Assembly: GCA_903895845.1 (NCBI GenBank)
Contig: CAITVK010000118.1
Location: 1 to 48,534, forward strand
Direction of reading: 5' to 3'
DNA length: 48,534 nt
From: an uncultured Chitinophagaceae bacterium
GTDB lineage: Bacteria; Bacteroidota; Bacteroidia; Chitinophagales; Chitinophagaceae
In this document: one piece after another, positions 25,592 through 35,609 of the stretch
How positions within the stretch are numbered: position 1 is the first letter of the stretch
Layout of the letters: the number at the start of each line of letters is the position of its first letter
Position numbers and translations under genes: made by a program
The notes under the pieces: generated by a model
What the model was told of the DNA's origin: nothing
Seen by the model: only the letters and a program-made list of their open reading frames with translations
Database searches by the model: none

Positions 25592-25599
25592 TAGTTTTG
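25592..25599 (+). promoter_or_regulatory. -7 promoter box of the efflux operon
   Basis: TAGTTTTG matches TAnnTTTG and lies 20 bases before the ATG of the TolC-like gene. Confidence 0.5.
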
Positions 25600-25619
25600 T
25601 GTCCTAATCAAAAAAGGAT

Positions 25620-26945
25620 ATGGGTTATACAAAACAATTAGTGGGATTATTGGGGATGTTGGCTTGTTTAAGTCAGCCATTCGCCCAAACAAATACTTCC
25701 CCTCTTTCGCTAGCCGATGCAATCAGTAAAGCTACTCAAAACAACAGGGCAGTCAACTTGTCAAAATTGGATGAGCAGATTGCTTCTTCCAACTACAAAC
25801 AAACTGAGGCTATTTATTTACCGCAAGTTGGGCTTTCTTACACGGCAATGAGTACCAACAATCCTTTGAATGCCTTCGGCTTTAAGTTGCAGCAGAAATC
25901 TATTTCGCAAGCTGACTTCAACCCAGACTTGTTAAACCATCCAAATGGCACACCCGACTTTACTACTAAAATAGAAGTGCAACAGCCATTGATTAATATG
26001 GATATGTTGTATATGCGTAAGGGTGCTGCTATGCAAACGGAAGTGTATCAGTACAAAACAAAAAGGACAAAAGAGTACCTCACTTTTCAAGTGCAAAAGG
26101 CTTACCTACAACTACAGTTGGCATACAATGCAGTGAAGGTTTTGGAAGATGCCTTGCAAACCACAAAAGCCGTTTATACTTTTACAAATAACCACTACAA
26201 GCAAGGGTTGATACAAAAGTCGGACGTGCTGAATGTGCAAGTACAAATCAATACGGTTGAAAGCAACCTTGCCAAAGCAAAAAGCAATATCGGTAATGCT
26301 TCAGACTATTTGAGTCTATTGATGGGACAACAAACGGGTATCATTTATACGGCTACTGATAATACTACAATGGATACCGACACAGATTCTACTGCAACAA
26401 TTGCATCCAATCGTTCGGACTTTATGGCAATGCAGAAAGCCATTGAAGCATCGGATATAATGATAAAATCTAGCAAGATGAGTGAATTGCCTAAGCTGAA
26501 TGCATTTGGAAGCTATCAATTAAATGATAGTCGAATGTTAGGTTTTGGCGCAAATGCTTATTTGGTTGGTGCGCAATTGTCTTGGGATATTTTCAAGGGA
26601 AATATAACTAAAAATTCTATTGCTACCCAAACTTTGGAAAGAAATAGACTCGCTGAGGAACTTACACAACAAAAAGAACAAAGTAACCTTGAACTAAGTA
26701 AAGCAAAGCGTGACATCAGTGATGCCACTACAGAAATAGCTACCCAAAAAATAGCCATCGCCCAAGCAGAGGAATCACTACGGATATTACAAAACAGATA
26801 CGAGCAGGGGTTGGTAAACACAACCGATGTATTGATGGCAACCACCCAAGTATCTCAACAAAAGTTTGCAATGGCACAAGCAGTGTTTAACCTGAATGTT
26901 GCAAAGTCTTACTTACAATTCTTAACAACATCTACTAACAAATAA
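25620..26945 (+). CDS. TolC-family outer-membrane efflux protein
   Basis: The outer-membrane channel of a tripartite pump. It has 441 residues and a signal peptide (MGYTKQLVGLLGMLACLSQPFAQ). The two internal repeats of the family show as LSLADAISKATQNNRAVNLSK near 29-49 and a second long coiled-coil region ending ALxxAQxxY-like motifs (SLRILQNRYEQGLVNTTDV near 390-408, and HYKQGLIQKSDVLNVQVQ near 195-212). Strands such as PQVGLSYTAMSTNNP and LNAFGSYQLNDSR form the barrel part. It is followed 11 bases later by the adaptor gene. Transcription is expected from the promoter box 20 bases upstream. Confidence 0.92.
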   Translation: MGYTKQLVGLLGMLACLSQPFAQTNTSPLSLADAISKATQNNRAVNLSKLDEQIASSNYKQTEAIYLPQVGLSYTAMSTNNPLNAFGFKLQQKSISQADFNPDLLNHPNGTPDFTTKIEVQQPLINMDMLYMRKGAAMQTEVYQYKTKRTKEYLTFQVQKAYLQLQLAYNAVKVLEDALQTTKAVYTFTNNHYKQGLIQKSDVLNVQVQINTVESNLAKAKSNIGNASDYLSLLMGQQTGIIYTATDNTTMDTDTDSTATIASNRSDFMAMQKAIEASDIMIKSSKMSELPKLNAFGSYQLNDSRMLGFGANAYLVGAQLSWDIFKGNITKNSIATQTLERNRLAEELTQQKEQSNLELSKAKRDISDATTEIATQKIAIAQAEESLRILQNRYEQGLVNTTDVLMATTQVSQQKFAMAQAVFNLNVAKSYLQFLTTSTNK

Positions 26946-26956
26946 CAACTTAAAAA

Positions 26957-28069
26957 ATGAAGAATAACATACAAATGAAGAAAGTAACCAGTATAATTAT
27001 AGCCATTGGCTTGGTGGTAGTAAGTGCCTGTTCGTCAAAAGTTAAGAAGGAAGAAAGTTTGAAAAATACGGATTCCACTATTGGGGTGACTGTTGCAACG
27101 CCGATGGATAGTAATAATGAAACCGTTAATATTAGTGGTCAGGTTGCTGCCTCACAAACAGCTAATATCAGTACACGGGTAATGGGGTATATCACCAAAC
27201 TAACCGTAAAAGTGGGTGATTATGTTTCAAAAGGTCAGTTGATTGCCACGATTAGCAATAACGACATCATCGCAAAAAGAGGTCAAGCAGAAGCAATGAT
27301 GGCAGAAGCCGATGCAGCTTTAACCAGTGCCAAAAAGGACTATGATCGCTTCACTGCTTTGTATAAACAACAAAGTGCATCAGCAAAAGAGTTGGACAAT
27401 GCAACACTTCAATACAACGCAGTAAAATCAAAAGTGGAAGTTGCGAAAGAAATGCGTAATGAAGTAAACGCCATGTTGGAATACACAACCCTCACTGCAC
27501 CTTTCGCAGGGATAGTAACACAGAAGTTTACTGATGCTGGCAACATAGCAAATCCTGGGATGCCCATTGTTGCAATAGAACAAAAAGATAGCTATGAGAT
27601 TAGTGCGAGTGTACCTGAGACTGACATTAATGCCATAAAACAAGGCGAAAAAGTTACAATAAACATCAAATCAGCCAATAAATCTTTCAAAGGAATGGTC
27701 ACCCAAATCAATCAATCCTCACAATTTTCTGGTGGGCAGTATATTATAAAAGTGAGTATTCCCGAAGCAGAAAAGAAAGGATTATTTGCGGGTATGTATG
27801 CTGATTTATCGCTTTCAAAATCTAAAACTAACGACTCAAAAGAGGTAAATATGGTTACAGTCCCATTGTCAAGCATCATCAAAAAAGATGACTTGACAGG
27901 GTTATATACCATCAGTGCAAACAATACTGCCTTACTACGTTGGGTGCGTTTGGGAAAGACAATCGGCGATAATGTAGAAGTACTAACTGGCTTAGAAAAG
28001 AACGAGCAATTTATAGTAAGCTCGGAAGGGAGATTATACAATGGTATCCCAGTATTCGTTAAGAAATAA
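26957..28069 (+). CDS. RND efflux periplasmic adaptor (membrane fusion protein)
   Basis: The periplasmic linker between pump and channel, 370 residues. A lipobox is present in VVVSACSS, so the mature protein is probably a lipoprotein. Lipoyl-like halves (STRVMGYITKLTVKVGDYVSKGQLIATI near 71-98, and LTAPFAGIVTQKFTDAGN near 180) flank a coiled-coil hairpin (about 105-165). Then follow a beta-barrel and a membrane-proximal domain ending GLEKNEQFIVSSEGRLYNG. An ATG at 26975 (MKKVTS) would start closer to the signal helix and is a reasonable alternative. It sits between the TolC-like and pump genes. Confidence 0.92.
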   Translation: MKNNIQMKKVTSIIIAIGLVVVSACSSKVKKEESLKNTDSTIGVTVATPMDSNNETVNISGQVAASQTANISTRVMGYITKLTVKVGDYVSKGQLIATISNNDIIAKRGQAEAMMAEADAALTSAKKDYDRFTALYKQQSASAKELDNATLQYNAVKSKVEVAKEMRNEVNAMLEYTTLTAPFAGIVTQKFTDAGNIANPGMPIVAIEQKDSYEISASVPETDINAIKQGEKVTINIKSANKSFKGMVTQINQSSQFSGGQYIIKVSIPEAEKKGLFAGMYADLSLSKSKTNDSKEVNMVTVPLSSIIKKDDLTGLYTISANNTALLRWVRLGKTIGDNVEVLTGLEKNEQFIVSSEGRLYNGIPVFVKK

Positions 28070-28077
28070 ATATGAAT

Positions 28078-28125
28078 TGGGTTAGTGCTTCTTTCTGTCT
28101 TAGTGCCTTAGTGGCAATTTATTAA
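28078..28125. repeat. Dispersed CTTAGTG repeat, copy 3
   Basis: GTTAGTGCTTCTTTCTGTCTT followed by AGTGCCTTAGTGGCAATTT lies in the gap of 71 bases between adaptor and pump genes. It resembles the phrases at 216-265 and 13298-13413. Confidence 0.4.
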
Positions 28126-28140
28126 ACTTAATACATAATA

Positions 28141-31100
28141 ATGGAAAACGGATTTTCAGGTAATATAGCAAAAGCATTCCTTCAATCGAAGTTGACAATA
28201 CTGTTGATGATTGCCTTTTTATTGATTGGCGCATACAGTACATATCTAATACCTCGTGAGGAAGAGCCTCAGATACAGGTGCCGATGGCAGATATTTTCA
28301 TTGGCTATCCTGGTGCAGAACCAAAAGATGTAGAGACCAAAGTTGCCGCACCTTTAGAGAAAATGATCTCGAATGTAAAGGGTGTGGAATATGTTTATTC
28401 TACTTCTATGAAGGGGCAGGCGATGATTATCGTGCAGTTTTATGTGGGGGAAGATGTAGAACGTTCTTTGGTGAAACTCTATAGCGAGTTGATGAAGAAT
28501 ATGGATAAGATGCCACAAGGCGTTACCCTTCCATTGATTAAGACAAGGGCAATAGATGATGTGCCTGTATTGGGCTTGACACTTTGGAGTGAACACTATA
28601 GCGACTACCAATTAAAGCAAATCGGTCAGGAGTTGACCAATGAAATAAAGAAGATTCCTGATGTTTCTGACATCAATATTTTGGGCGGCAGAAGCAGGGA
28701 AGTGAAGGTGATTTTGGATAAGGATAAGATGGCTGAAAACCATATTGACTTCTTGTCTGTTGCCAAGCAGATTCAAGGCAGTAATGTACAGATGCCAGGT
28801 GGAAATCTATTGCAGAAGGACACTGCATTCTCTGTGGAAACAGGTAACTTCCTTACTACTTCCGATGATGTCGCCAATTTGGTTGTGGGAATAAATGCAC
28901 AGCAGCCCGTTTATTTAAAGCAAGTAGCCAAGGTGGTGGAAGCCCCCGAAACAGCCAATCAGTATGTGTTTTTTGGTTATGGAAAGGCAGATACTTCCAA
29001 AGCAAATGCTTATAAATCAAATTATCCTGCCGTCACATTATCCATCTCTAAGAAAAAGGGTGCGGATGCAATGAAGCTTTCCGAAGTGATTTTGAATAAA
29101 GTAGAACATCTAAAAAAGGATTTATTACCCAACGATGTGCAACTAACCGTATCCAGAAACTACGGGGAAACAGCCTCGGAGAAAGTGTCTGAATTATTGT
29201 TCCATTTATTCATTGCGATAGTTGTGGTTACGCTTTTTGTGATGTTGGCAATGGGATGGAGAGGTGGTTTGGTGGTGTTTCTTTCTGTGCCTGTAACCTT
29301 TGCATTAACCTTGTTCAGTTACTACTTCATGCACTATACGTTAAACCGTATCACCCTATTTGCCCTTGTATTTATCACGGGTATTGTGGTGGACGACAGT
29401 ATTATCATCGCAGAAAATATGCACCGTCACTTCAAGATGAAGAAGATGCCACCTTTACAAGCTGCCATCTATGCCATCAACGAAGTAGGAAACCCAACCA
29501 TTCTTGCCACATTTACAGTAGTTGCTGCTGTATTGCCAATGGCATTTGTTTCGGGAATGATGGGACCCTATATGAGTCCGATGCCAATTGGTGCATCTAT
29601 TGCAATGATGCTTTCCTTAATAGTTGCCCTCACCCTCACCCCTTATCTGGGATATATCTTTCTTCGTGAAAAAGAAAAGAAAGGGTTTGAACACAAAGAA
29701 AGCAAGCCTTTAACGCTTGAAGAATCTGGTATATATAAAATTTACAAGGCGTTTATTCATCCATTATTGGAGTCCCGTTGGAAACGTTGGACATTCATTT
29801 TGAGTATCGTTGCCATATTATTTGCTTGCCTTTCTATGTTTTACACAAAAGCAGTGGCAGTAAAGATGTTGCCTTTCGACAACAAAAATGAGTTTCAAGT
29901 GGTGATTGATATGCCTGAAGGGACCACTTTGGAAAAGACACAAGCAGTTACCCGTGACCTTGCTGATTATGTTTCAAGACAGCCGCTAGTGGTAAATTAT
30001 CAGGCATACATAGGCACATCTGCACCTATAAGTTTTAATGGTTTGGTAAGACATTATGATTTAAGAAAAAGTGATAACAAGGCAGATATTCAAGTTAATC
30101 TGGTTGACAAAAAGGACAGAAGCATTCAAAGCCACGCTATCGCCAAACAGTTTCGTGAACCGTTACAGGCAATCGCAAAACGATACAATGCTAATGTAAA
30201 GATTGTAGAAGTACCACCGGGACCACCCGTATTATCCACCTTGGTTGCAGAGATTTATGGGCCTAATTATAACGAACAGATGAAGATTGCCAATCAGGTG
30301 AAAACACTATTCCATAAAACAAGCGATGTGGTGGACATAGACTGGTATGTAGAAGCTGACCAACCCGAATACCATATTACAGTTGACAAGGAAAAAGCAA
30401 TGCGTTTGGGTGTGGCAACGGCACAGATTACTGCTACTGTCAATGCTGCCCTTTCAGGTATGAATGTTGGCAATATGTATCAACCTGCTGCTTACAATCA
30501 AACAGCTATCAAATTACAATTAAGCGATGCTGACAAAAACAATATAGATGCTGTGCTTGACTTAAAAGTAATAGGTATGCAAGGTAATACAGTACCCATC
30601 CGTGATGTGGTGACTGTTACCAAACAGATTAAACAAAAGAGTATTTACCGAAAGAATCAAAAGGAAGTGGTGTATGTGTTGGCTGATATGGCTGGAACGC
30701 TAGAGAGTCCTTCTTATGCAATTGCCGCTGTTTCGGATAGTTTAAAAACAGTACAAGTACCCAAAGGATTTACTTTGAAAGAAGAATATACCCAACAGCC
30801 AGAGTTTGAGGATAATTATTCTTTGAAGTGGGATGGTGAATGGCAGATAACTTTTGAAGTGTTCAGGGATTTAGGGATTGCTTTTGCCGTTGTTATCCTG
30901 ATGATTTACATTCTGATTGTGGGGTGGTTTCAAAACTTCACTGTTCCTTTGGTGATGTTGGCAGCAATACCCCTATCATTAATCGGCATTGTGTTAGGGC
31001 ATTGGATGGTACACGCCTATTTCACAGCAACCTCTATGATTGGCTTTATTGCCCTTGCTGGAGTAATGGTAAGAAACTCGGTATTGCTGATTGACTTTAT

Positions 31101-31359
31101 CAATATCCGCTTACGAGAAGGAATCCCATTAAAACAAGCAATCATTGAGGCGGGAGCGGTACGTACAACCCCAATTTTACTAACAGCGGGAGCGGTGGCA
31201 TTAGGTGCAATCATCATCCTTTTCGACCCTATCTTTCAAGGATTAGCTATCTCGTTGATGGGCGGAACGATAACCTCTACTTTCCTTACACTATTGGTAG
31301 TGCCGTTGTTATATTTTAAAATGATGCGTGGGAAAGATTCTCTTACAATAAAAAAATAA
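28141..31359 (+). CDS. RND family efflux pump (AcrB/MexB-like permease)
   Basis: The inner-membrane proton-driven pump, 1072 residues, with the two-fold repeat of the family: a helix at 13-33, a large periplasmic domain, helices 2-6, a central loop, helix 7 near 545, a second periplasmic domain and helices 8-12. The proton-relay pair Asp418-Asp419 is kept in GIVVDDSIIIAEN, which fits an organic-compound pump more than a heavy-metal one. Other conserved parts are YPGAEPKDVETKVAAPLE near 58-75, NPTILATFTVVAAVLPMAF and GVMVRNSVLLIDFIN. The substrate is unknown. Its setting, after TolC and adaptor and before a PII-like gene, suggests regulated export under redox stress. Confidence 0.95.
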   Translation: MENGFSGNIAKAFLQSKLTILLMIAFLLIGAYSTYLIPREEEPQIQVPMADIFIGYPGAEPKDVETKVAAPLEKMISNVKGVEYVYSTSMKGQAMIIVQFYVGEDVERSLVKLYSELMKNMDKMPQGVTLPLIKTRAIDDVPVLGLTLWSEHYSDYQLKQIGQELTNEIKKIPDVSDINILGGRSREVKVILDKDKMAENHIDFLSVAKQIQGSNVQMPGGNLLQKDTAFSVETGNFLTTSDDVANLVVGINAQQPVYLKQVAKVVEAPETANQYVFFGYGKADTSKANAYKSNYPAVTLSISKKKGADAMKLSEVILNKVEHLKKDLLPNDVQLTVSRNYGETASEKVSELLFHLFIAIVVVTLFVMLAMGWRGGLVVFLSVPVTFALTLFSYYFMHYTLNRITLFALVFITGIVVDDSIIIAENMHRHFKMKKMPPLQAAIYAINEVGNPTILATFTVVAAVLPMAFVSGMMGPYMSPMPIGASIAMMLSLIVALTLTPYLGYIFLREKEKKGFEHKESKPLTLEESGIYKIYKAFIHPLLESRWKRWTFILSIVAILFACLSMFYTKAVAVKMLPFDNKNEFQVVIDMPEGTTLEKTQAVTRDLADYVSRQPLVVNYQAYIGTSAPISFNGLVRHYDLRKSDNKADIQVNLVDKKDRSIQSHAIAKQFREPLQAIAKRYNANVKIVEVPPGPPVLSTLVAEIYGPNYNEQMKIANQVKTLFHKTSDVVDIDWYVEADQPEYHITVDKEKAMRLGVATAQITATVNAALSGMNVGNMYQPAAYNQTAIKLQLSDADKNNIDAVLDLKVIGMQGNTVPIRDVVTVTKQIKQKSIYRKNQKEVVYVLADMAGTLESPSYAIAAVSDSLKTVQVPKGFTLKEEYTQQPEFEDNYSLKWDGEWQITFEVFRDLGIAFAVVILMIYILIVGWFQNFTVPLVMLAAIPLSLIGIVLGHWMVHAYFTATSMIGFIALAGVMVRNSVLLIDFINIRLREGIPLKQAIIEAGAVRTTPILLTAGAVALGAIIILFDPIFQGLAISLMGGTITSTFLTLLVVPLLYFKMMRGKDSLTIKK

Positions 31360-31363
31360 AATT

Positions 31364-31672
31364 ATGAAGTTCTTTATCGTAACTTGTTTAAAGGAGTATC
31401 GAGATGATGTCTCTAAGTTATTCAAACAAGCAGAAATCAAAGTATTTAGTGCAATCGATGTAATTGGATTTAAGGATTCAGATGCTAAGAGTTCTTTACT
31501 GGATTGGTTTGCTGTAGGTGAGGAAAAGTTTGATTCTTTAATGCTTTTCAGCTTTACTGAAGATGAAATTGCAATAAAAGGGATGGAGCTTATAGAAGAA
31601 TATAACCAAGAAGTTGGCACCGCTTTTCCAGTAAGGGCATTTATTGTACCTGTGGATGCAGCAAGTAGTTAA
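31364..31672 (+). CDS. Small PII/DUF3240-like protein of the efflux operon
   Basis: A 102-residue soluble protein starting 4 bases after the pump stop codon. The predicted order beta-alpha-beta-beta-alpha-beta (MKFFIVTCLKEY, VSKLFKQAEIKVFSAIDVIGF, FDSLMLFSFTEDEIAIKGMELIEEYN, FPVRAFIVPVDA) fits a ferredoxin/PII-like fold. PII-like DUF3240 proteins occur after CusA-type pumps in other bacteria, so a sensing or pump-regulating role is plausible. This is inference from fold pattern and position. No nucleotide-binding T-loop is recognisable. Confidence 0.6.
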   Translation: MKFFIVTCLKEYRDDVSKLFKQAEIKVFSAIDVIGFKDSDAKSSLLDWFAVGEEKFDSLMLFSFTEDEIAIKGMELIEEYNQEVGTAFPVRAFIVPVDAASS

Positions 31673-31690
31673 ACACATTAAAAAATAATT

Positions 31691-31879
31691 ATGAGAGAAA
31701 GAATTGTTCGGGCTGTGGCAGGAAGTTTTATGTTAATAAGCATCCTACTTACCTATTTCGTCAGTATCAATTGGCTTTGGATGGGCGTATTTGTGGGTGC
31801 GAATTTGCTGCAATCGTCGTTTACCAAATGGTGCCCTTTAAATTATATCTTGGATGCTTTTGGCGTTGAAAAGGGTTAG
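31691..31879 (+). CDS. DUF2892 (YgaP transmembrane-like) small membrane protein
   Basis: A 62-residue protein with two short helices (MLISILLTYFVSINWLWMGVFVGANLLQSSF) and the typical ending KWCPLNYILDAFGVEKG of the DUF2892 family. The single Cys in the WCPL segment is the family mark. This domain is the membrane part of the rhodanese YgaP in E. coli and often lies near sulfur and redox genes. It is the last gene of the efflux operon, 18 bases after the PII-like gene. Confidence 0.85.
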   Translation: MRERIVRAVAGSFMLISILLTYFVSINWLWMGVFVGANLLQSSFTKWCPLNYILDAFGVEKG

Positions 31880-32246
31880 CTTCATATTTTCAAGCAGGGC
31901 CGCATCTCTCCAAAAAGCTAATAGGACTATAGTCTCAGTTGAACTGGACAACCCCAAGAGTTGATTCGTACCATGGTTGTAGATGATTTGACCTATCAAA
32001 AAATTGATTTGTGCCTACTCCATTGGTTGTACCTGCTATGAAAAAACGAATCATGCCATGCCTGCTGATGGTTCATGCCAATATCATTGGTTATGCGTAC
32101 TAACAAAAAACACATCGACACTCACTATGTTGGTTGTTCATGCCACCTTAGTTAATTGTGCTTATCAACTAAGTTTATTACCAGTATCGTAAATACTTGT
32201 AGTTCCTGCCACGAAAAAAATGATGCGTACTCGACTGCCGGTTAAT

Positions 32247-32324
32247 CTATTTCTCAGCATAAAGTTGCCGCAGCAAGTCAACCAAATCCTTTTCTGTTAT
32301 TGCGCTTCCAGCAACCCAATCTAA
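32247..32324 (-). pseudogene. Possible C-terminal remnant of a response regulator
   Basis: A minus-strand frame of 25 codons reads DWVAGSAITEKDLVDLLRQ and ends in a stop. This resembles the end of a receiver domain (xxxKPxTEKxL) but lacks the rest. It follows the kinase remnant in the order expected for a kinase-regulator pair. Short and uncertain. Confidence 0.25.
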
Positions 32325-32330
32325 TCATCC

Positions 32331-32480
32331 TTATTTAAATCTGGTTCCGACATTCTCGATGCTGTCTACCTGTATCGTACCTATTTGCGAGAAACCAATC
32401 CCCTTGCTGTTGGCATTGTTATGAAACCGCTGATGAAGGCCAAAAATTTTATCCTTGACCCTATCCATATTCATCAAAGT
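32331..32480 (-). pseudogene. Remnant of a sensor histidine kinase C-terminus
   Basis: The minus-strand frame reads MDRVKDKIFGLHQRFHNN, then SKGIGFSQIGTIQVDS, then IENVGTRFK before a stop. Intact PAS-type kinases have KIFGLYQRFH...GKGLGLYLVK...VESEVNVGTTFKIYF at their ends, so this is a decayed HATPase domain with part of the G2 box deleted. Stops lie a little upstream in the same frame. Confidence 0.6.
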
Positions 32481-32650
32481 AGATAAATGGCTAAGAATTA
32501 AAGTAATCAAAACGAATGGACGTATGCTTCTACAATGGACATACAGAAGCAGTTTTAGTGTCGGAAAATCTTACTCTAATAGATCTTTATCGGTAGGCAA
32601 GGAAGATAAATTTAAAGTTTATTGGATTACCCTAAAGCTTATAAACTATA
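32455..32650 (+). pseudogene. Possible remnant of a LytTR DNA-binding domain
   Basis: The plus-strand frame reads IFIKVDKWLRIKV, then KTNGRMLLQWT, then SFSVGKSY and LSVGKEDKF. LytTR regulators show IFIKxDKxLxKI, NTxxGRMLxxxT, VHRSYIVN and IPIGxxYKxxF in this order, here with segments missing. It partly overlaps the kinase remnant on the other strand. Confidence 0.35.
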
Positions 32651-32700
32651 GTTGTTGGCTAACCCTTAGTTTTGCGCCCATTAAAAATAAATTTTTCTAA

Positions 32701-34329
<1,629 letters not shown>

Positions 34330-34352
34330 CCCCGAACTGTAAACAGAGGGGT
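34330..34352 (+). terminator. GC-rich hairpin after the ABC-F gene
   Basis: CCCC...CTGTAAACAG...GGGG pairs directly after the stop codon (outer 4 bp and inner CTGT/ACAG). There is no T tract, so it may stabilise the mRNA end and not terminate by itself. Confidence 0.4.
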
Positions 34353-34469
34353 AAATTGAGCATCAGGATATTGGACACTGTTTTGGACTAGTTTGCTGAC
34401 TTGTTTTAAATAAACGTTGGCACATTCTGTTTTTTATTTTTATTTGCATCATAATCAATAGGAGAAGAA

Positions 34470-35006
34470 ATGATTTTATCGGATTCACGCATATTGGAAG
34501 AAATTGAATTGGGTACTATCAAGATAGAACCTTATGTAAGGGAATGTCTGGGCAGCAATAGCTATGATGTACACCTAGGTAAATGGTTAGCAACCTACGA
34601 TTCTGCCGAACTGGATGCCAAGAAGCACAATACAATCACTTATTTTGAGATACCTGAGGAAGGATTTCTCCTTTTGCCTAGTGCTTTTTATCTGGGAGTG
34701 ACGGAAGAGTACACCGAGACGCATGCACATGTTCCTTTTTTGGAAGGGAAATCAAGCACAGGAAGGTTAGGGATAGATATTCATGCAACAGCAGGCAAGG
34801 GCGATGTTGGTTTCTGTGGCAACTGGACACTGGAGATTTCTTGTAAACAACCTGTCAGGGTGTATGCAGGAATGCCTATCGGGCAATTGATTTATTTTCC
34901 GGTAGATGGGGAAATTGCGGTAAAATACAACCAAAAGAAGAACGCTAAATATAGTGGGCAACCCAACAAGCCTATTGAAAGTATGATGTGGAAAAACAAT
35001 TTTTAG
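34470..35006 (+). CDS. dcd: dCTP deaminase
   Basis: Deaminates dCTP to dUTP for thymidylate synthesis; trimeric cytoplasmic enzyme. The 178-residue protein shows MILSDSRILEEIELG at the start, the conserved GSNSYDVHLG near 29-38, the phosphate-binding GKSSTGRLGI near 92-101, and the catalytic region HATAGKGDVGFCGNWTLEI with Glu122 as the likely catalytic residue. The length fits the family (about 180-193). The ATG at 34470 is preceded by AGGAGAAGAA, one of the few Shine-Dalgarno-like sequences in the window. The next gene is convergent, with a shared hairpin between. Confidence 0.95.
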   Translation: MILSDSRILEEIELGTIKIEPYVRECLGSNSYDVHLGKWLATYDSAELDAKKHNTITYFEIPEEGFLLLPSAFYLGVTEEYTETHAHVPFLEGKSSTGRLGIDIHATAGKGDVGFCGNWTLEISCKQPVRVYAGMPIGQLIYFPVDGEIAVKYNQKKNAKYSGQPNKPIESMMWKNNF

Positions 35007-35008
35007 AT

Positions 35009-35040
35009 CCTTAACCCAGCTTTTTTGATTTGGGTTAAGG
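35009..35040. terminator. Shared hairpin between dcd and the thioesterase gene
   Basis: CCTTAACCCA (35009-35018) pairs perfectly with TGGGTTAAGG (35031-35040) around a 12-base loop that contains T6. On the minus strand TCTAAAAA follows, so it is not a classic T-tract terminator, but it lies exactly between two convergent genes. Confidence 0.6.
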
Positions 35041-35042
35041 TA

Positions 35043-35474
35043 TTAACTTGTCATCCTCTCTATAGCAATAGCTGGGATAGTTGCTTTCTTTTTAGTGGCA
35101 TAATCAAAACACATCATCCCTGTTTTAGCCTTGCCGGCAAGAACAGTCTGGTCACCATCAAGTAATTCAATCAGATAATATAGATCGAAACCAAGTCTGT
35201 CAAATCCAGTTGCGGCAACAGATATCTTCACTGTATTCCCATATACCAGTTCTCTTTTGTATTCAATGCCTACATCGCTCATAATTAAGCCTACCCCTTC
35301 TACACTCATCTCGCTATATCCAAATTGATGTAGAAAACGTAGTCTCGCTTCGTGTAATAAAGACAAAAATGAGTCATTCCCAACATGTCCGCCATAGTTA
35401 ACATCCGAAATTCGGATGGGAATTGTCGTAGAAAAAGAAAAGCTTTCGGGTAAGTTTAGTTTAATCCGTTCCAT
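35043..35474 (-). CDS. Acyl-CoA thioesterase of the hotdog (4HBT) family
   Basis: A 143-residue hotdog-fold protein that would hydrolyse acyl-CoA thioesters. It has a beta strand FSTTIPIRISDVNYGGHVGNDSFLSLLHEARLRFL near 13-47, which includes the catalytic Asp of the NYGGHVGND segment, followed by VGIEYKRELVYGNTVKI and LDGDQTVLAGKAKTGMMCFDY. I use ATG 35474 (MERIKLNLPES); the in-frame extension up to 35549 has no family similarity. It is convergent with dcd and divergent from the GT2 gene. The substrate is unknown. Confidence 0.87.
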   Translation of the reverse strand: MERIKLNLPESFSFSTTIPIRISDVNYGGHVGNDSFLSLLHEARLRFLHQFGYSEMSVEGVGLIMSDVGIEYKRELVYGNTVKISVAATGFDRLGFDLYYLIELLDGDQTVLAGKAKTGMMCFDYATKKKATIPAIAIERMTS

Positions 35475-35609
35475 TATATCTAATTTAAAACGGGTGCAAA
35501 ATAGGCAAATAGGTAGTATTTTTCCACAAAGCTTTGTATGCGTATACATTTATTCACGTTTTAGGATAACTGTTTTTTTGTGCTTTGCAAGAACCATTAT
35601 TTTTGTTCG

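Larger units (their letters stand above)
25274..25619. other. Regulatory gap before the efflux operon
   Basis: A 346-base gap that holds a TGTTAG microsatellite (25413-25450), a Crp/Fnr-like palindrome (25556-25569) and a -7 box (25592-25599). No gene or terminator is clear in it. Confidence 0.6.
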
